Shown here one piece after another: positions 7,976 through 15,627 of a stretch of 64,000 bases of DNA (within the stretch, counting starts at the first letter, position 1; the number at the start of each line of letters is the position of its first letter). This DNA is from DATCYZ01 sp036526195. Lineage in GTDB: Bacteria; Pseudomonadota; Gammaproteobacteria; Burkholderiales; SG8-39. Under the pieces are notes generated by a model. That model had not been told where the DNA came from and made no database searches. It worked only from the letters and a program-made list of their open reading frames with translations. A program made the translations under genes and the position numbers. The DNA lies in contig DATCYZ010000080.1 in assembly GCA_036526195.1 (NCBI GenBank), positions 1-64,000 on the forward strand. Direction: 5' to 3'.

Positions 7976-9595
7976 TCAGCCCGGATCACGCGTGGGTCGA
8001 ACGGAGGAATCCACAACGCTTGCATCGAACATCTTCACGAGATCCTTGACGAACCCGTCACGCTGCATCGAATCGACGGCCTCGGCCTTCTTCGCGTCCT
8101 TGATCCGCGAGTCCTCCGCGGCCACCGAATCGCCCTTGGGCTCGCCAATGGTCACGCGAAGCGCGACGCGCCGACCAAGATGGGCTTCCACCGCGGCGGT
8201 CAGCTTCTCCATGAACGCGCGCTCCGCGAGATGCGCCTTGGACTTCGGCACGAGCAGGTCGAATCCGTTCGCGTCGCGCCCCGTCATCTCCGCGTTGCGC
8301 GCCAGCTCGCGCGCGGCGCCGGTCACCGCCAGCTGGCGCACCAGGTCCAGCCACGGACCCTCCGCCGCGGCTCCATCGGCGACGACCGTCGCGCGGCGTG
8401 CCGGCCCTGCGTCGGGGCCCTTGCCACGCGCGGCGCCCTGCGCCGGCGTGTCGGGGCGACGCTTCTGCACCGTCTGTCGTATTGGCGCCGGCGTCGCCGC
8501 TGCCACATCGTCCTCCGGCCGGAAGGCCAGCATGCGCAGCATCGTCATCAGGAACCCGGCGTGCGCGTCCGGGGCAAGCGGCAGGTCGGTACGCCCCTGC
8601 AGGGCGATCTGGTAGAAAAGCTGCACCGTCTCCGGATCCAGGCGTTCGGCCAGCGCGCGCGCCTGGTCTGCATCGAGCAGGTCTTCGATCGCCGCATCGG
8701 GGCTGACCTGGCGCAGGGCGACCTCCAGCAGGGCCGAAGCCAGGTCGGCGAGGACGCCGTCAAAGGACAGACTGCGGGCGCGCAGGGCGTCCGCGGTTTC
8801 GATCGCCGCAGCCGCATCGCCGTCCGCCGCGGCATCCAGCAGCCGGACGATGAAGTCCCGGTCGACCGTTCCAAGCATTTCGCGCACCGGCGCCGCCTCC
8901 ACGCGACCGGCGCCATGCGCGATGGCCTGGTCCAGCAGCGACAAGGCGTCGCGCATGCTGCCCGCCGCAGCGCGCGCAATCGGCGGCAGTGCGGCCTGCT
9001 CATGCGGCACCGCCTCCGCTTTCAGCAGGCGCTCCAGGTGCGCGGAGATCTCCTCTGCCGGCATCTGCTTCAGGTTGAACTGCAGGCAGCGGCTCAGCAC
9101 CGTCACCGGGATCTTCTGCGGGTCGGTCGTCGCCAGGATGAACTTGAGGTGTTCCGGCGGCTCCTCCAGCGTCTTCAGCATGGCGTTGAAGGCCGAGGTG
9201 GACAGCATGTGGACTTCGTCGATCACGTACACCTTGTAGCGGCCCCGCGAGGGCGCGTACTGGGCGGTATCGAGCAATTGCCGCATTTCATCGACGCGCG
9301 TGTTGGTCGCCGCATCGACCTCGAGCAGGTCGACGAACCGGCCCGCGTCGATCTCGGTGCACGCGCTGCACGTTCCGCAGGGCGTCGCCGTGACGCCGGT
9401 TTCGCAGTTGATGCATTTCGCCAGGATTCTCGCGAGCGTGGTCTTGCCGACGCCGCGCGTGCCGGTGAACAGGTAGGCATGATGCAGGCGGTTCTCGGTC
9501 AGCGCGTGCCGCAGGGCCCGCACCACGTGGGCCTGCCCGACGAGCGTCTCGAAGGATCGCGGACGCCACTTGCGGGCGAGAACCTGATAACTCAT
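7976..9595 (-). CDS. dnaX: DNA polymerase III subunit tau (DnaX)
   Basis: The 539-aa clamp-loader subunit starts at ATG 9595 (MSYQVLARKWRPRSFETLVGQ, the invariant DnaX N-terminus). It has Walker A GTRGVGKTTLARI, a four-cysteine zinc module (CINCETG...CGTCSAC), Walker B VYVIDEVHML and the sensor-1 LATTDPQKIPVTVLSRC. The C-terminal tau-specific part that contacts the polymerase is kept (FVKDLVKMFDA near the end). No run of six or more A residues is visible in the gene, so a gamma form made by the E. coli type of frameshift is not expected. It heads dnaX-ybaB-recR. Confidence 0.97.
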   Translation of the reverse strand: MSYQVLARKWRPRSFETLVGQAHVVRALRHALTENRLHHAYLFTGTRGVGKTTLARILAKCINCETGVTATPCGTCSACTEIDAGRFVDLLEVDAATNTRVDEMRQLLDTAQYAPSRGRYKVYVIDEVHMLSTSAFNAMLKTLEEPPEHLKFILATTDPQKIPVTVLSRCLQFNLKQMPAEEISAHLERLLKAEAVPHEQAALPPIARAAAGSMRDALSLLDQAIAHGAGRVEAAPVREMLGTVDRDFIVRLLDAAADGDAAAAIETADALRARSLSFDGVLADLASALLEVALRQVSPDAAIEDLLDADQARALAERLDPETVQLFYQIALQGRTDLPLAPDAHAGFLMTMLRMLAFRPEDDVAAATPAPIRQTVQKRRPDTPAQGAARGKGPDAGPARRATVVADGAAAEGPWLDLVRQLAVTGAARELARNAEMTGRDANGFDLLVPKSKAHLAERAFMEKLTAAVEAHLGRRVALRVTIGEPKGDSVAAEDSRIKDAKKAEAVDSMQRDGFVKDLVKMFDASVVDSSVRPTRDPG

Positions 9596-9615
9596 GCGGA
9601 GGATTCTATCAGCGG

Positions 9616-9648
9616 GTCGAGGGGGATCCCTGCGGATTCCCCCTCGAC
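9616..9648 (-). terminator. strong hairpin between SRP RNA and dnaX (terminator or attenuator candidate)
   Basis: A perfect 11-bp inverted repeat (GTCGAGGGGGA / TCCCCCTCGAC) encloses an 11-nt loop. It lies 9 bases after the 3' end of the SRP RNA and 20 bases before the dnaX start codon. On the minus strand it is not followed by a run of T. It may act as a 3' processing or stability element for the SRP RNA, as a weak terminator, or as a leader structure for dnaX. Confidence 0.45.
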
Positions 9649-9657
9649 ACAGCGGGT

Positions 9658-9752
9658 GGCGAGCCTGACCCCGGCACCTGCAGTAACCGGCTGTGGCTGC
9701 TTCCTTCCGGACCTGACCAGGTTCACCAGGCTGCAATGCGGGGAGGCCCGCC
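9658..9752 (-). ncRNA. ffs: bacterial small signal recognition particle RNA (4.5S type)
   Basis: On the minus strand this contains the diagnostic domain IV core GGTCAGGTCCGGAAGGAAGC followed by AGCC, with the GGAA tetraloop and the asymmetric internal loop that binds Ffh. The flanks pair as the long terminal stem (GGCGGGCC at 9752 with GGCTCGCC ending at 9658). Its length of about 95 nt fits the small SRP class without an Alu domain. No clear promoter fits in the 45 bases to the tRNA-Ser gene, so the two may be co-transcribed. The ends are set by the terminal pairing and may be a few bases off. Confidence 0.93.
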
Positions 9753-9797
9753 ATTGATCGAACTGCCTCGCGCCGGCGCGACACCCGGCTGCAAGAC

Positions 9798-9888
9798 TGG
9801 CGGAGAGAGTGGGATTCGAACCCACGGTACGCTATGAACGTACACACGCTTTCCAAGCGTGCGCCTTAAGCCGCTCGGCCATCTCTCC
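9798..9888 (-). tRNA. tRNA-Ser (GGA)
   Basis: A 91-nt class II tRNA begins GGAGAGATGGCCGAGCGGCT at 9888 and ends TCTCTCCG-CCA at 9798. The anticodon loop TTGGAAA gives anticodon GGA. The long variable arm (GTACGTTCATAGCGTAC) and the G73 discriminator are serine identity features. CCA is encoded. It lies upstream of the SRP RNA on the same strand. Confidence 0.97.
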
Positions 9889-9899
9889 GAACGGCGGCC

Positions 9900-9905
9900 A
9901 TTGTA
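9900..9905 (-). promoter_or_regulatory. -10 element upstream of tRNA-Ser
   Basis: TACAAT on the minus strand (9905 to 9900) sits 11 bases before the tRNA-Ser 5' end, correct for a stable-RNA promoter. The -35 region is GC-rich and has no recognisable TTGACA, so the full promoter is uncertain. Confidence 0.35.
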
Positions 9906-9938
9906 CCCGCCCCAGCGGGCCCCGGGCCCGGTCCGACG

Positions 9939-12044
9939 CTAGCGCGACACGGCGGCGCGCAGCGCCTGGACGATCTCTTCCAGCCGACCCAGTTGCCGGG
10001 CGAGTCGGCGCGCGCCCTGACGTCCCAGGCGGGCCGTCTCGACGCGACTCGACGGACGCACGCCCGCCTCGAGGTCGGCAAGTTGCTGCTGCAGCACCAG
10101 TCCCATCAGGTCGGCGTGGATGCGGATCAGCAGCCCGGCATCCGCGGGCGAGATCCTGTCGGCGGCCGCGGCATCACGCAGGCGATCCGGCGTCGAAGCC
10201 GCCATCGACCCCACGCGCAAGGCCAGCGTGCGCGAGAGTCCGACGAGTGGCAGCAGTCCGCAACGCTTCACGTCGATGCGGCCGTTCTCGGTGCGCAGGC
10301 GCCCGAACAGGCCGAGCGAGGGCGCCATCGCAGTGATCGATTCGGCAAGCAACGCAAGGAAGGCCGGTGCGTTCGAGGCCGCGGTCACCGCGTTCTGGTG
10401 CAGGGACTGCGCGATGCCGGCGTCGCCGGCAACCGACCGCAGGTCGAAGAAGATATCCACGCTCAGGAGGTCCTCGCGCCGCGCGCGGCGCAGCCAGCCA
10501 CCGATGCGCGTCGACCAGTCCTCGCGCGTGCCGCGCCAGGGCGCGTTCGCCGCCATCACCCCGCCCTGGCAGCGCGGCACGCCGGACGCGTCGAGAATGT
10601 CGGCCACGGCCTCGCCGAACGCCGCGAACCAGGGATCGTCGTCAGGCGTGCCGGCATGCACCAGGGCGTTGTCCTGGTCGGCGCTGAGAAGGCTTTCGCC
10701 GCGCCCGCCAGAACCGAGCACCAGCAGGCTCCAGGGCGCGGGCGCGTCGCCGTATTTCTCCCGCATCCCCTGCAGGGCCAGGGCCGCCGCGCGCGCCGTG
10801 GCCGCGCGCAGTTCGTTCGATACCACCTGCGCAACGTCCGGGCCGCCCACACCCTCGGCAGCCAGCGCCGCGGCCACCTGCGGCACGCCGCCGAACGCCG
10901 CGGCGAGGCCGGTGACGTCCTGCGCCACGTCGATGGCATCGCCCAGGGCAAAGGCCGCCCGCGCCCGATGTCGCAGCAGGTCGCGCTGGGACACCATGCC
11001 GAGCGCGCGACCCGCCGGGTCGACCACGCACAGGTGGCGAATCCCCATGCGATCCATCCGCCCCAGCGCCCGATACAGCATTTCCTCGGCGCCCATGGTC
11101 TGGACCGGACGCGACATGATCTCGCTGACCCGCGTGCTGCCCGGCTGCGCGTCGCCGGTTGCGGTCGCGCGCAGGACATCGCGCTCCGTGAGAATCCCCA
11201 GCGGTGCGGCGTCGGGTGACCCGACCAGCAAGGCCCCGATGCGCCGTTCCGACATCTGCCGCGCCGCCTCCAGCAGGCTTGCGTCCGCCGGCACCATCGC
11301 GGCGGGCGAACTCATGATCTCCGAGATCCGGCGTTCGAACACGTAGGTGTCAAGACGCGCCGGACGTGCGGGGGGCATGTCCGGCGCGCCGTCCGGCACC
11401 CGATGCCAGCCCGATGCGGCCTGACGCTGCACGAGGTCCTCGCGCCGTGCCGCCAGCGCGCGCGCCTCGCCGAGCGTGGACAGGCCGGCCTCACGCAGTC
11501 GCGGCAGCAGGGCGGCGAAGATCCCGGCCGCCGTGGTCGCATCGCCGAGCGCGCTGTGGCGGCCGTGCACGACGACGTTCAGGCGCGCCGCCACGGCTTC
11601 GAGCGTCGGATCCGTCATGCCGGGCTCAAGCGCCCCCACCAGCAATGCGAGGTCCAGGCTCGGCGGATCGCGCCAGGCGACGCCGGCCCGCGCCGCCTCG
11701 TGGCGCAGGATCGCGAGGTCGAAGCCGATGTGATGCCCGATCAGGACGCGGCCGGACATCAACCCCTGCAGCACCGAGACGAAATCTGCGAACCGCGGCG
11801 CGCCGCGCACCGCCGCGTCGTCCAGCCCGTGGATGCGCCTTGCCGTGGCGGGCATCGGCATTCCGGGATCGATCAACTGGTCGATGCGCGGCGCATCGAG
11901 CAGGCGCGCGCCCGACAGCGCCAGCGCACCCACCTGCACCACCCGGTCGTGTTGCACGTCCAGCCCGGTGGTTTCCAGATCGAACGCAAGCGCGGGCAGC
12001 GCGACCAGCGCGGTCAGGTTGGACGGCGGCAGCGCGGGAACCAT
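9939..12044 (-). CDS. DnaQ-like 3'-5' exonuclease fused to CBS pair and DUF294 nucleotidyltransferase
   Basis: The 701-aa protein has three modules. Residues 18-180 form a DEDDh exonuclease with DLETTG (Asp22, Glu24), HHIGFD (Asp109) and HSALGD (His163, Asp168). Residues 238-360 hold two CBS domains (SEIMSSP..., SEIMSRP...), which usually bind adenosine nucleotides. Residues 370-690 form a DUF294 domain of the GlnD-like nucleotidyltransferase superfamily, with GSGGRGES (444-451) and the metal pair Asp456/Asp458, all intact. No membrane segment is visible. It lies 16 bases after the small membrane protein, beside the sodium symporter. As I recall, separate exonuclease and CBS-DUF294 genes sit near acetate symporters and CrbS/CrbR in other Proteobacteria; here they are one polypeptide. 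The substrate of either catalytic domain is unknown. Confidence 0.9.
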   Translation of the reverse strand: MVPALPPSNLTALVALPALAFDLETTGLDVQHDRVVQVGALALSGARLLDAPRIDQLIDPGMPMPATARRIHGLDDAAVRGAPRFADFVSVLQGLMSGRVLIGHHIGFDLAILRHEAARAGVAWRDPPSLDLALLVGALEPGMTDPTLEAVAARLNVVVHGRHSALGDATTAAGIFAALLPRLREAGLSTLGEARALAARREDLVQRQAASGWHRVPDGAPDMPPARPARLDTYVFERRISEIMSSPAAMVPADASLLEAARQMSERRIGALLVGSPDAAPLGILTERDVLRATATGDAQPGSTRVSEIMSRPVQTMGAEEMLYRALGRMDRMGIRHLCVVDPAGRALGMVSQRDLLRHRARAAFALGDAIDVAQDVTGLAAAFGGVPQVAAALAAEGVGGPDVAQVVSNELRAATARAAALALQGMREKYGDAPAPWSLLVLGSGGRGESLLSADQDNALVHAGTPDDDPWFAAFGEAVADILDASGVPRCQGGVMAANAPWRGTREDWSTRIGGWLRRARREDLLSVDIFFDLRSVAGDAGIAQSLHQNAVTAASNAPAFLALLAESITAMAPSLGLFGRLRTENGRIDVKRCGLLPLVGLSRTLALRVGSMAASTPDRLRDAAAADRISPADAGLLIRIHADLMGLVLQQQLADLEAGVRPSSRVETARLGRQGARRLARQLGRLEEIVQALRAAVSR

Positions 12045-12060
12045 CGGGGTGCCGTGACGC

Positions 12061-12417
12061 CTAGTTCACGAAGCGCCCGAACAGCCGCGCGATGCTGGCG
12101 GCAATCTCGCCTTCGAGCGGAAACGACAGCATGCCCATCACCGTGTAGCCCATCAATCCGGGCAAGGCATAGAAGCGGAACATGAAAAAGAACCACGCCA
12201 CGTACAGCGGCACCAGCGGCGGGATGAGGAAGGCCGGCGTGATCGGCGCAAACACCTTGAGCAGCGGATCGGTCGCCTTGACGAAAAAGCGCATGAAGAA
12301 AAACCGGCTGTTGACCGGCAGGAAGATGTTCATCCCGCAGCGGCCGATCAACGTCCACATGATCACGCCCAGGAGATAGTCAAGGACCAGCACCCAGGCC
12401 GGAAACGGGTCAACCAT
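12061..12417 (-). CDS. small multi-pass membrane protein, function unknown
   Basis: The 118-aa protein has about three hydrophobic segments (DYLLGVIMWTLI; IPPLVPLYVAWFFFMFRFY; and a weaker C-terminal one). The middle (FFVKATDPLLKVFAPITPAF) faintly recalls the YggT fold, where a TEPLLRPI-like motif precedes a membrane helix, but I would not assign it on that. It lies after the symporter terminator and 16 bases before the exonuclease-CBS-DUF294 gene on the same strand, so those two are probably co-transcribed. Confidence 0.75.
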   Translation of the reverse strand: MVDPFPAWVLVLDYLLGVIMWTLIGRCGMNIFLPVNSRFFFMRFFVKATDPLLKVFAPITPAFLIPPLVPLYVAWFFFMFRFYALPGLMGYTVMGMLSFPLEGEIAASIARLFGRFVN

Positions 12418-12457
12418 CGAGCACCCTCATATCGCGCACGGCGCGCGCGGCAGAATG

Positions 12458-12487
12458 AAAAAAGCCGGGGCGATCGCTCGCCCCGGC
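12458..12487 (-). terminator. Rho-independent terminator of the symporter operon
   Basis: On the minus strand a 9-bp GC stem (GCCGGGGCG / CGCCCCGGC) with a 6-base loop is followed at once by six T residues. It begins 20 bases after the symporter stop codon. This ends the DUF4212-symporter transcript and separates it from the downstream 118-aa membrane protein gene. Confidence 0.92.
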
Positions 12488-12507
12488 CCATATTGCAGCA
12501 ACTGTAC

Positions 12508-14337
12508 TCAGTGCGTCGAGCCCAGCACCGTATTGCCTTTCGGCACGCGGATCTCGTCGACCATGTCCTGGGTCTCCTGATCCGGCGCCGGCGTGGCCAG
12601 CGTCACCACGATCATGGCAATCAGGCTGGCGCCCGCACCGATGATGCCGAAGCGCAGGTCATCGATGCCGATCCACGGCGCCATCCCGCCCCACTTCACC
12701 ATGTACAGGTACCAGGTGCCGACGCCCAGACCCACGAGCATGCCGGCAATGGCGCCCGCGGTATTCGCGCGTTTCCACCAGATGCCGAGCACCAGCGGGA
12801 AGAACAGGCCCGACATGGCAAAGTCGAATGCCCATGCCACCGCGCCCAGGATCCCCGTCAGTTTCATGCTCGCCACCAGGGCCCCGGCCGCACCGATGAC
12901 CACCAGCAGGACGCGCGCCACGATCAGGCGGTGCTTGACGTCCGCCTTCGGGTCGATGATCTTGTAGTACAGATCATGCGAGAGCGCGTTGGCGATCGCC
13001 AGCAGCAGGCCGTCGGCGGTGGACATCGCCGCCGCCATGCCGCCCGCGGCCACCAGGCCCGAGATGACGTATGGCAATCCTGCGATCTCCGGGGTCGCCA
13101 GCACGACGATGTCGCCGCGCATGAAGAACTCGTTGATCTGCACGATGCCGTCGCCGTTCGAGTCGATCACCTTGAGGAAGCCGACGTTGCTCCATTTCTG
13201 GATCCATTCCAGCGCCATCACCTCGGTGAACGGCTTGCCGATGATGCTGGTCGGGAGGTTTGGATCGAGAATCTGCAGCTTGGTGAACGTCGCCAGCGCA
13301 GGGGCCGTGAAGTACAGCAGGAAGATGAAGAACAGCGACCAGGCCACCGAGGCGCGCGCCGAGCGAACCGACGGCGTCGTGAAGTAGCGCATCAGGATGT
13401 GCGGCAGGGAGGCCGTGCCGATCATCATGCAGGCCACCAGCGTCACGAAGCGCACCGACCCGACGAAGGTGTCGGGAGGCGCGTTGTGCAGCGTGGTCAG
13501 CGCGCTCATCCCGGCCTGCGCCGCCGCCGGCTTGAGGACGCCGACCTGGTGCAGCACCTCGAGTTCCGCGATCCGGGCGATCGCGTCGCCGTAGACCAGG
13601 TGCGGAATCGCGCCGAAGCCCTGCTTGTTAGACATCCAGATCACCGGCACCAGGTACGCGATGATCAGCACGATGTACTGTGCCACCTGCGTCCAGGTCA
13701 CCGCCCGCATGCCGCCCAGCATCGAGCACAGCAGGATGCCGGAGAGGCCGAACCAGACGCCCACCGCGTACGGAATCAGCAGCGCGCGCGAGGCAATGGT
13801 TCCCGTGGCGTCGATCTGCGCCGTCACGTAGGTGAACGAGGCAATCACCAGCACCAGCACCGCGCACAGGCGCGCAAAGTTTCCGCCGTAGCGCGTGCCG
13901 ATGAAGTCCGGCACCGTGTAGCAGCCGAACTTGCGCAGGTAGGGCGCCATCAGCACCGCCACCAGCACGTAGCCGCCGGTCCAGCCCACCACGAAGGCGA
14001 GGTAGGGGTGGCCGCCCATGTAGATGCCGCCGGCCATCGCCACGAACGAAGCGCCGGACATCCAGTCCGCCGCGGTCGCCATGCCGTTGAACACCGTTGG
14101 CACCTGCCGTCCCGCGACGTAGTACGCATCGAGCTGCATGGTTCGCGACAACCAGCCGATCAGGGCGTAGATGGCGATGGTGAAGCCCACGAACATGAGG
14201 CCGATCGTGTCTTCCTTCATTCCCATCTTTTCCGCCAGCGCCATGAGCGCGACGAACACCACGAAGCCACCGGTATAGAAGCCGTAAATCTTGGGCAGGT
14301 TGTCGATGAACGCGCCCTGCATTCTGAAGAATGACAT
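12508..14337 (-). CDS. sodium:solute symporter, VC_2705/ActP-like (SLC5)
   Basis: The 609-aa protein has about 13 membrane helices of the SSS/SLC5 family, which co-import small carboxylates such as acetate with sodium. Family marks are DWMSGASFVAMAGGIYMGGHPYL, YVTAQIDATGTIASRAL and MSTADGLLLAIANALSHD. A canonical EF-hand loop (Asp392 to Glu403, DSNGDGIVQINE) lies in a large extramembrane loop. The gene follows the DUF4212 small subunit with a 17-base gap and is closed by a Rho-independent terminator. The family, partner protein and nearby acs and kinase genes all point to acetate or a related short acid. Confidence 0.93.
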   Translation of the reverse strand: MSFFRMQGAFIDNLPKIYGFYTGGFVVFVALMALAEKMGMKEDTIGLMFVGFTIAIYALIGWLSRTMQLDAYYVAGRQVPTVFNGMATAADWMSGASFVAMAGGIYMGGHPYLAFVVGWTGGYVLVAVLMAPYLRKFGCYTVPDFIGTRYGGNFARLCAVLVLVIASFTYVTAQIDATGTIASRALLIPYAVGVWFGLSGILLCSMLGGMRAVTWTQVAQYIVLIIAYLVPVIWMSNKQGFGAIPHLVYGDAIARIAELEVLHQVGVLKPAAAQAGMSALTTLHNAPPDTFVGSVRFVTLVACMMIGTASLPHILMRYFTTPSVRSARASVAWSLFFIFLLYFTAPALATFTKLQILDPNLPTSIIGKPFTEVMALEWIQKWSNVGFLKVIDSNGDGIVQINEFFMRGDIVVLATPEIAGLPYVISGLVAAGGMAAAMSTADGLLLAIANALSHDLYYKIIDPKADVKHRLIVARVLLVVIGAAGALVASMKLTGILGAVAWAFDFAMSGLFFPLVLGIWWKRANTAGAIAGMLVGLGVGTWYLYMVKWGGMAPWIGIDDLRFGIIGAGASLIAMIVVTLATPAPDQETQDMVDEIRVPKGNTVLGSTH

Positions 14338-14354
14338 GGTCCGTCTCCCCTTTT

Positions 14355-14624
14355 TTAGTCTTCGGCCTGGCCGGTTTCCCGGTCAATCTTGTCCTGCTGC
14401 CAGGAAAAGATGAAGAGCTGGATCACGAAGACCGCCAGCGCGCCCTGTGCGGCCATGTAATAGCCGAGCGGGAAGGCGTTGAAAGTCATCTTGTTGAGTG
14501 CCGGTGCGATCCAATGCACCACGAACGAGAAAATGAACCAGATCACCATGTGGACGATCATCAGGTTCCGTGTCCGGTTCCAGTGAACGACCCGCTGTGC
14601 TGCTTCGTTGCTGTCGACTGCCAT
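14355..14624 (-). CDS. DUF4212 sodium/substrate symporter small subunit
   Basis: The 89-aa protein has two membrane helices and a conserved N-terminal stretch (VVHWNRTRNLMIVHMVIWFIFSF is the core region). DUF4212 proteins are encoded immediately before VC_2705-type symporters and are thought to be accessory subunits, analogous to YjcH for ActP. The start at 14624 is chosen because a strong Shine-Dalgarno (AGAGGAGGG) precedes it by 7 bases; earlier in-frame codons have no family resemblance. Confidence 0.9.
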   Translation of the reverse strand: MAVDSNEAAQRVVHWNRTRNLMIVHMVIWFIFSFVVHWIAPALNKMTFNAFPLGYYMAAQGALAVFVIQLFIFSWQQDKIDRETGQAED

Positions 14625-14713
14625 GTCGTGCCCTCCTCTTTTATCCCCTGAATCCGGAACCCGGACTCCCGCGGCGCCGTTCGATGCGGCACCCCCTTTC
14701 CACCCTGCGGGCG

Positions 14714-14739
14714 ATTGTAGCGCAGGCAAAAGTTAACTT
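14714..14739 (-). promoter_or_regulatory. promoter -10 and palindrome upstream of the DUF4212-symporter operon
   Basis: On the minus strand TACAAT (14719 to 14714) is a good -10 element. The perfect 10-bp palindrome AAGTTAACTT (14739 to 14730) ends 10 bases upstream of it, covering about -26 to -35 where no TTGACA is found. This arrangement suits a promoter that needs an activator, such as the FixJ-like regulator encoded nearby, but the binding motif of that regulator is not known to me. Confidence 0.4.
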
Positions 14740-14769
14740 GCCACCGCCACAAGACCCGATAATGCCCCC

Positions 14770-15453
14770 ATGCAAACGCCCGACACCGAGCCTTCGCCGC
14801 CCGCCGGCTTCTTCCAGCGGATCCTCCACAGGCTGCGCACACTGCGTCTGGGCAGGCGCCTCGACCCCATCCGCGACGCCTATGGACTCGAGCACTTCCT
14901 GAAGACGCGCTCCAGCTACGTCTCGCAGATGACCCTGTACGGTTACCTGCGCACCCGCGCGGGAACCCGCTTCATCGAACTGTTCGACGACGATCGTTTC
15001 GTCGAATCGACCAATATCGCGAAGTGGCACGTCTGGCTGGCCTGCCTGTCGGATCTCTCCGTCTACGCGGGCGGCATGCTGCGCCGGAACGCGGGTCGCG
15101 CCGACGCGCCGGTCGGGCCGCTGATGTGCGGGCTGGTCGAGGCCATCCTCGCGGAAACCGGCACCCCGGCCGACGCGGGCCCCGAGTTCGCGGCGCATGC
15201 CGGACGCGTCCACGCGCGCCTCGCGCTGTGCGACTGGAACGCGCAGGTCGACGGCGAATTTTCCTTTTCGGAGAGCCCCTCGGCGCTGATCTACTGGGCG
15301 CCGGTCGTGGACGACCTGAAGCAGCATGACGAGGAGATCGTCAGGAACTCGATCCGCTTCCGCTGGCAGGAAGTCCGCCAGGACCTGCGCAAGGCGCTGG
15401 ATGCGCCCTCGGTCCTCGCGATCGAGACCACGGAGGGCACGCGCACCGGGTGA
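14770..15453 (+). CDS. conserved hypothetical protein
   Basis: The 227-aa soluble protein has no signal peptide or membrane helix. The conserved-looking core (FLKTRSSYVSQMTLYGYLRTRAGTRF and NIAKWHVWLACLSDLSVYA, each quoted in part) recalls a family seen in alpha- and betaproteobacteria that is sometimes labelled esterase. No catalytic motif of a hydrolase is visible (no GxSxG), so I would not use that name. It is transcribed away from the DUF4212 gene (145-bp divergent spacer) and towards the response regulators. A GATAAT box lies only seven bases before the ATG, so a leaderless or very short 5' UTR is possible. Confidence 0.8.
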   Translation: MQTPDTEPSPPAGFFQRILHRLRTLRLGRRLDPIRDAYGLEHFLKTRSSYVSQMTLYGYLRTRAGTRFIELFDDDRFVESTNIAKWHVWLACLSDLSVYAGGMLRRNAGRADAPVGPLMCGLVEAILAETGTPADAGPEFAAHAGRVHARLALCDWNAQVDGEFSFSESPSALIYWAPVVDDLKQHDEEIVRNSIRFRWQEVRQDLRKALDAPSVLAIETTEGTRTG

Positions 15454-15627
15454 ATGCCGCGCCGCGCCAGCCTGACCAGCGTCACGATTTCCGGCACATT
15501 GCGCTGCAGCCTGCAAGGCGCGCCTCCCGTTCCGGGGACCCTGCCGCATCGGCACGGTCCGCTCCAGCGGTGATCCTAGCGTCCGGTCGCACAGGGAGCC
15601 ATTGGGGAAAACCCTAATGCGCGCCCG

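Noticed and set aside
9596..9856. Longer N-terminus for DnaX through the SRP RNA and part of the tRNA-Ser gene
   Set aside because: It would translate a structural RNA; the invariant DnaX start MSYQVLARKWRP is at 9595.
14722..14742. Possible sigma-54 promoter (TGGCA...TTTGC) before the DUF4212 gene
   Set aside because: GG and GC are 13 bases apart instead of the required 10, so it does not fit; a sigma-70 type -10 fits better.
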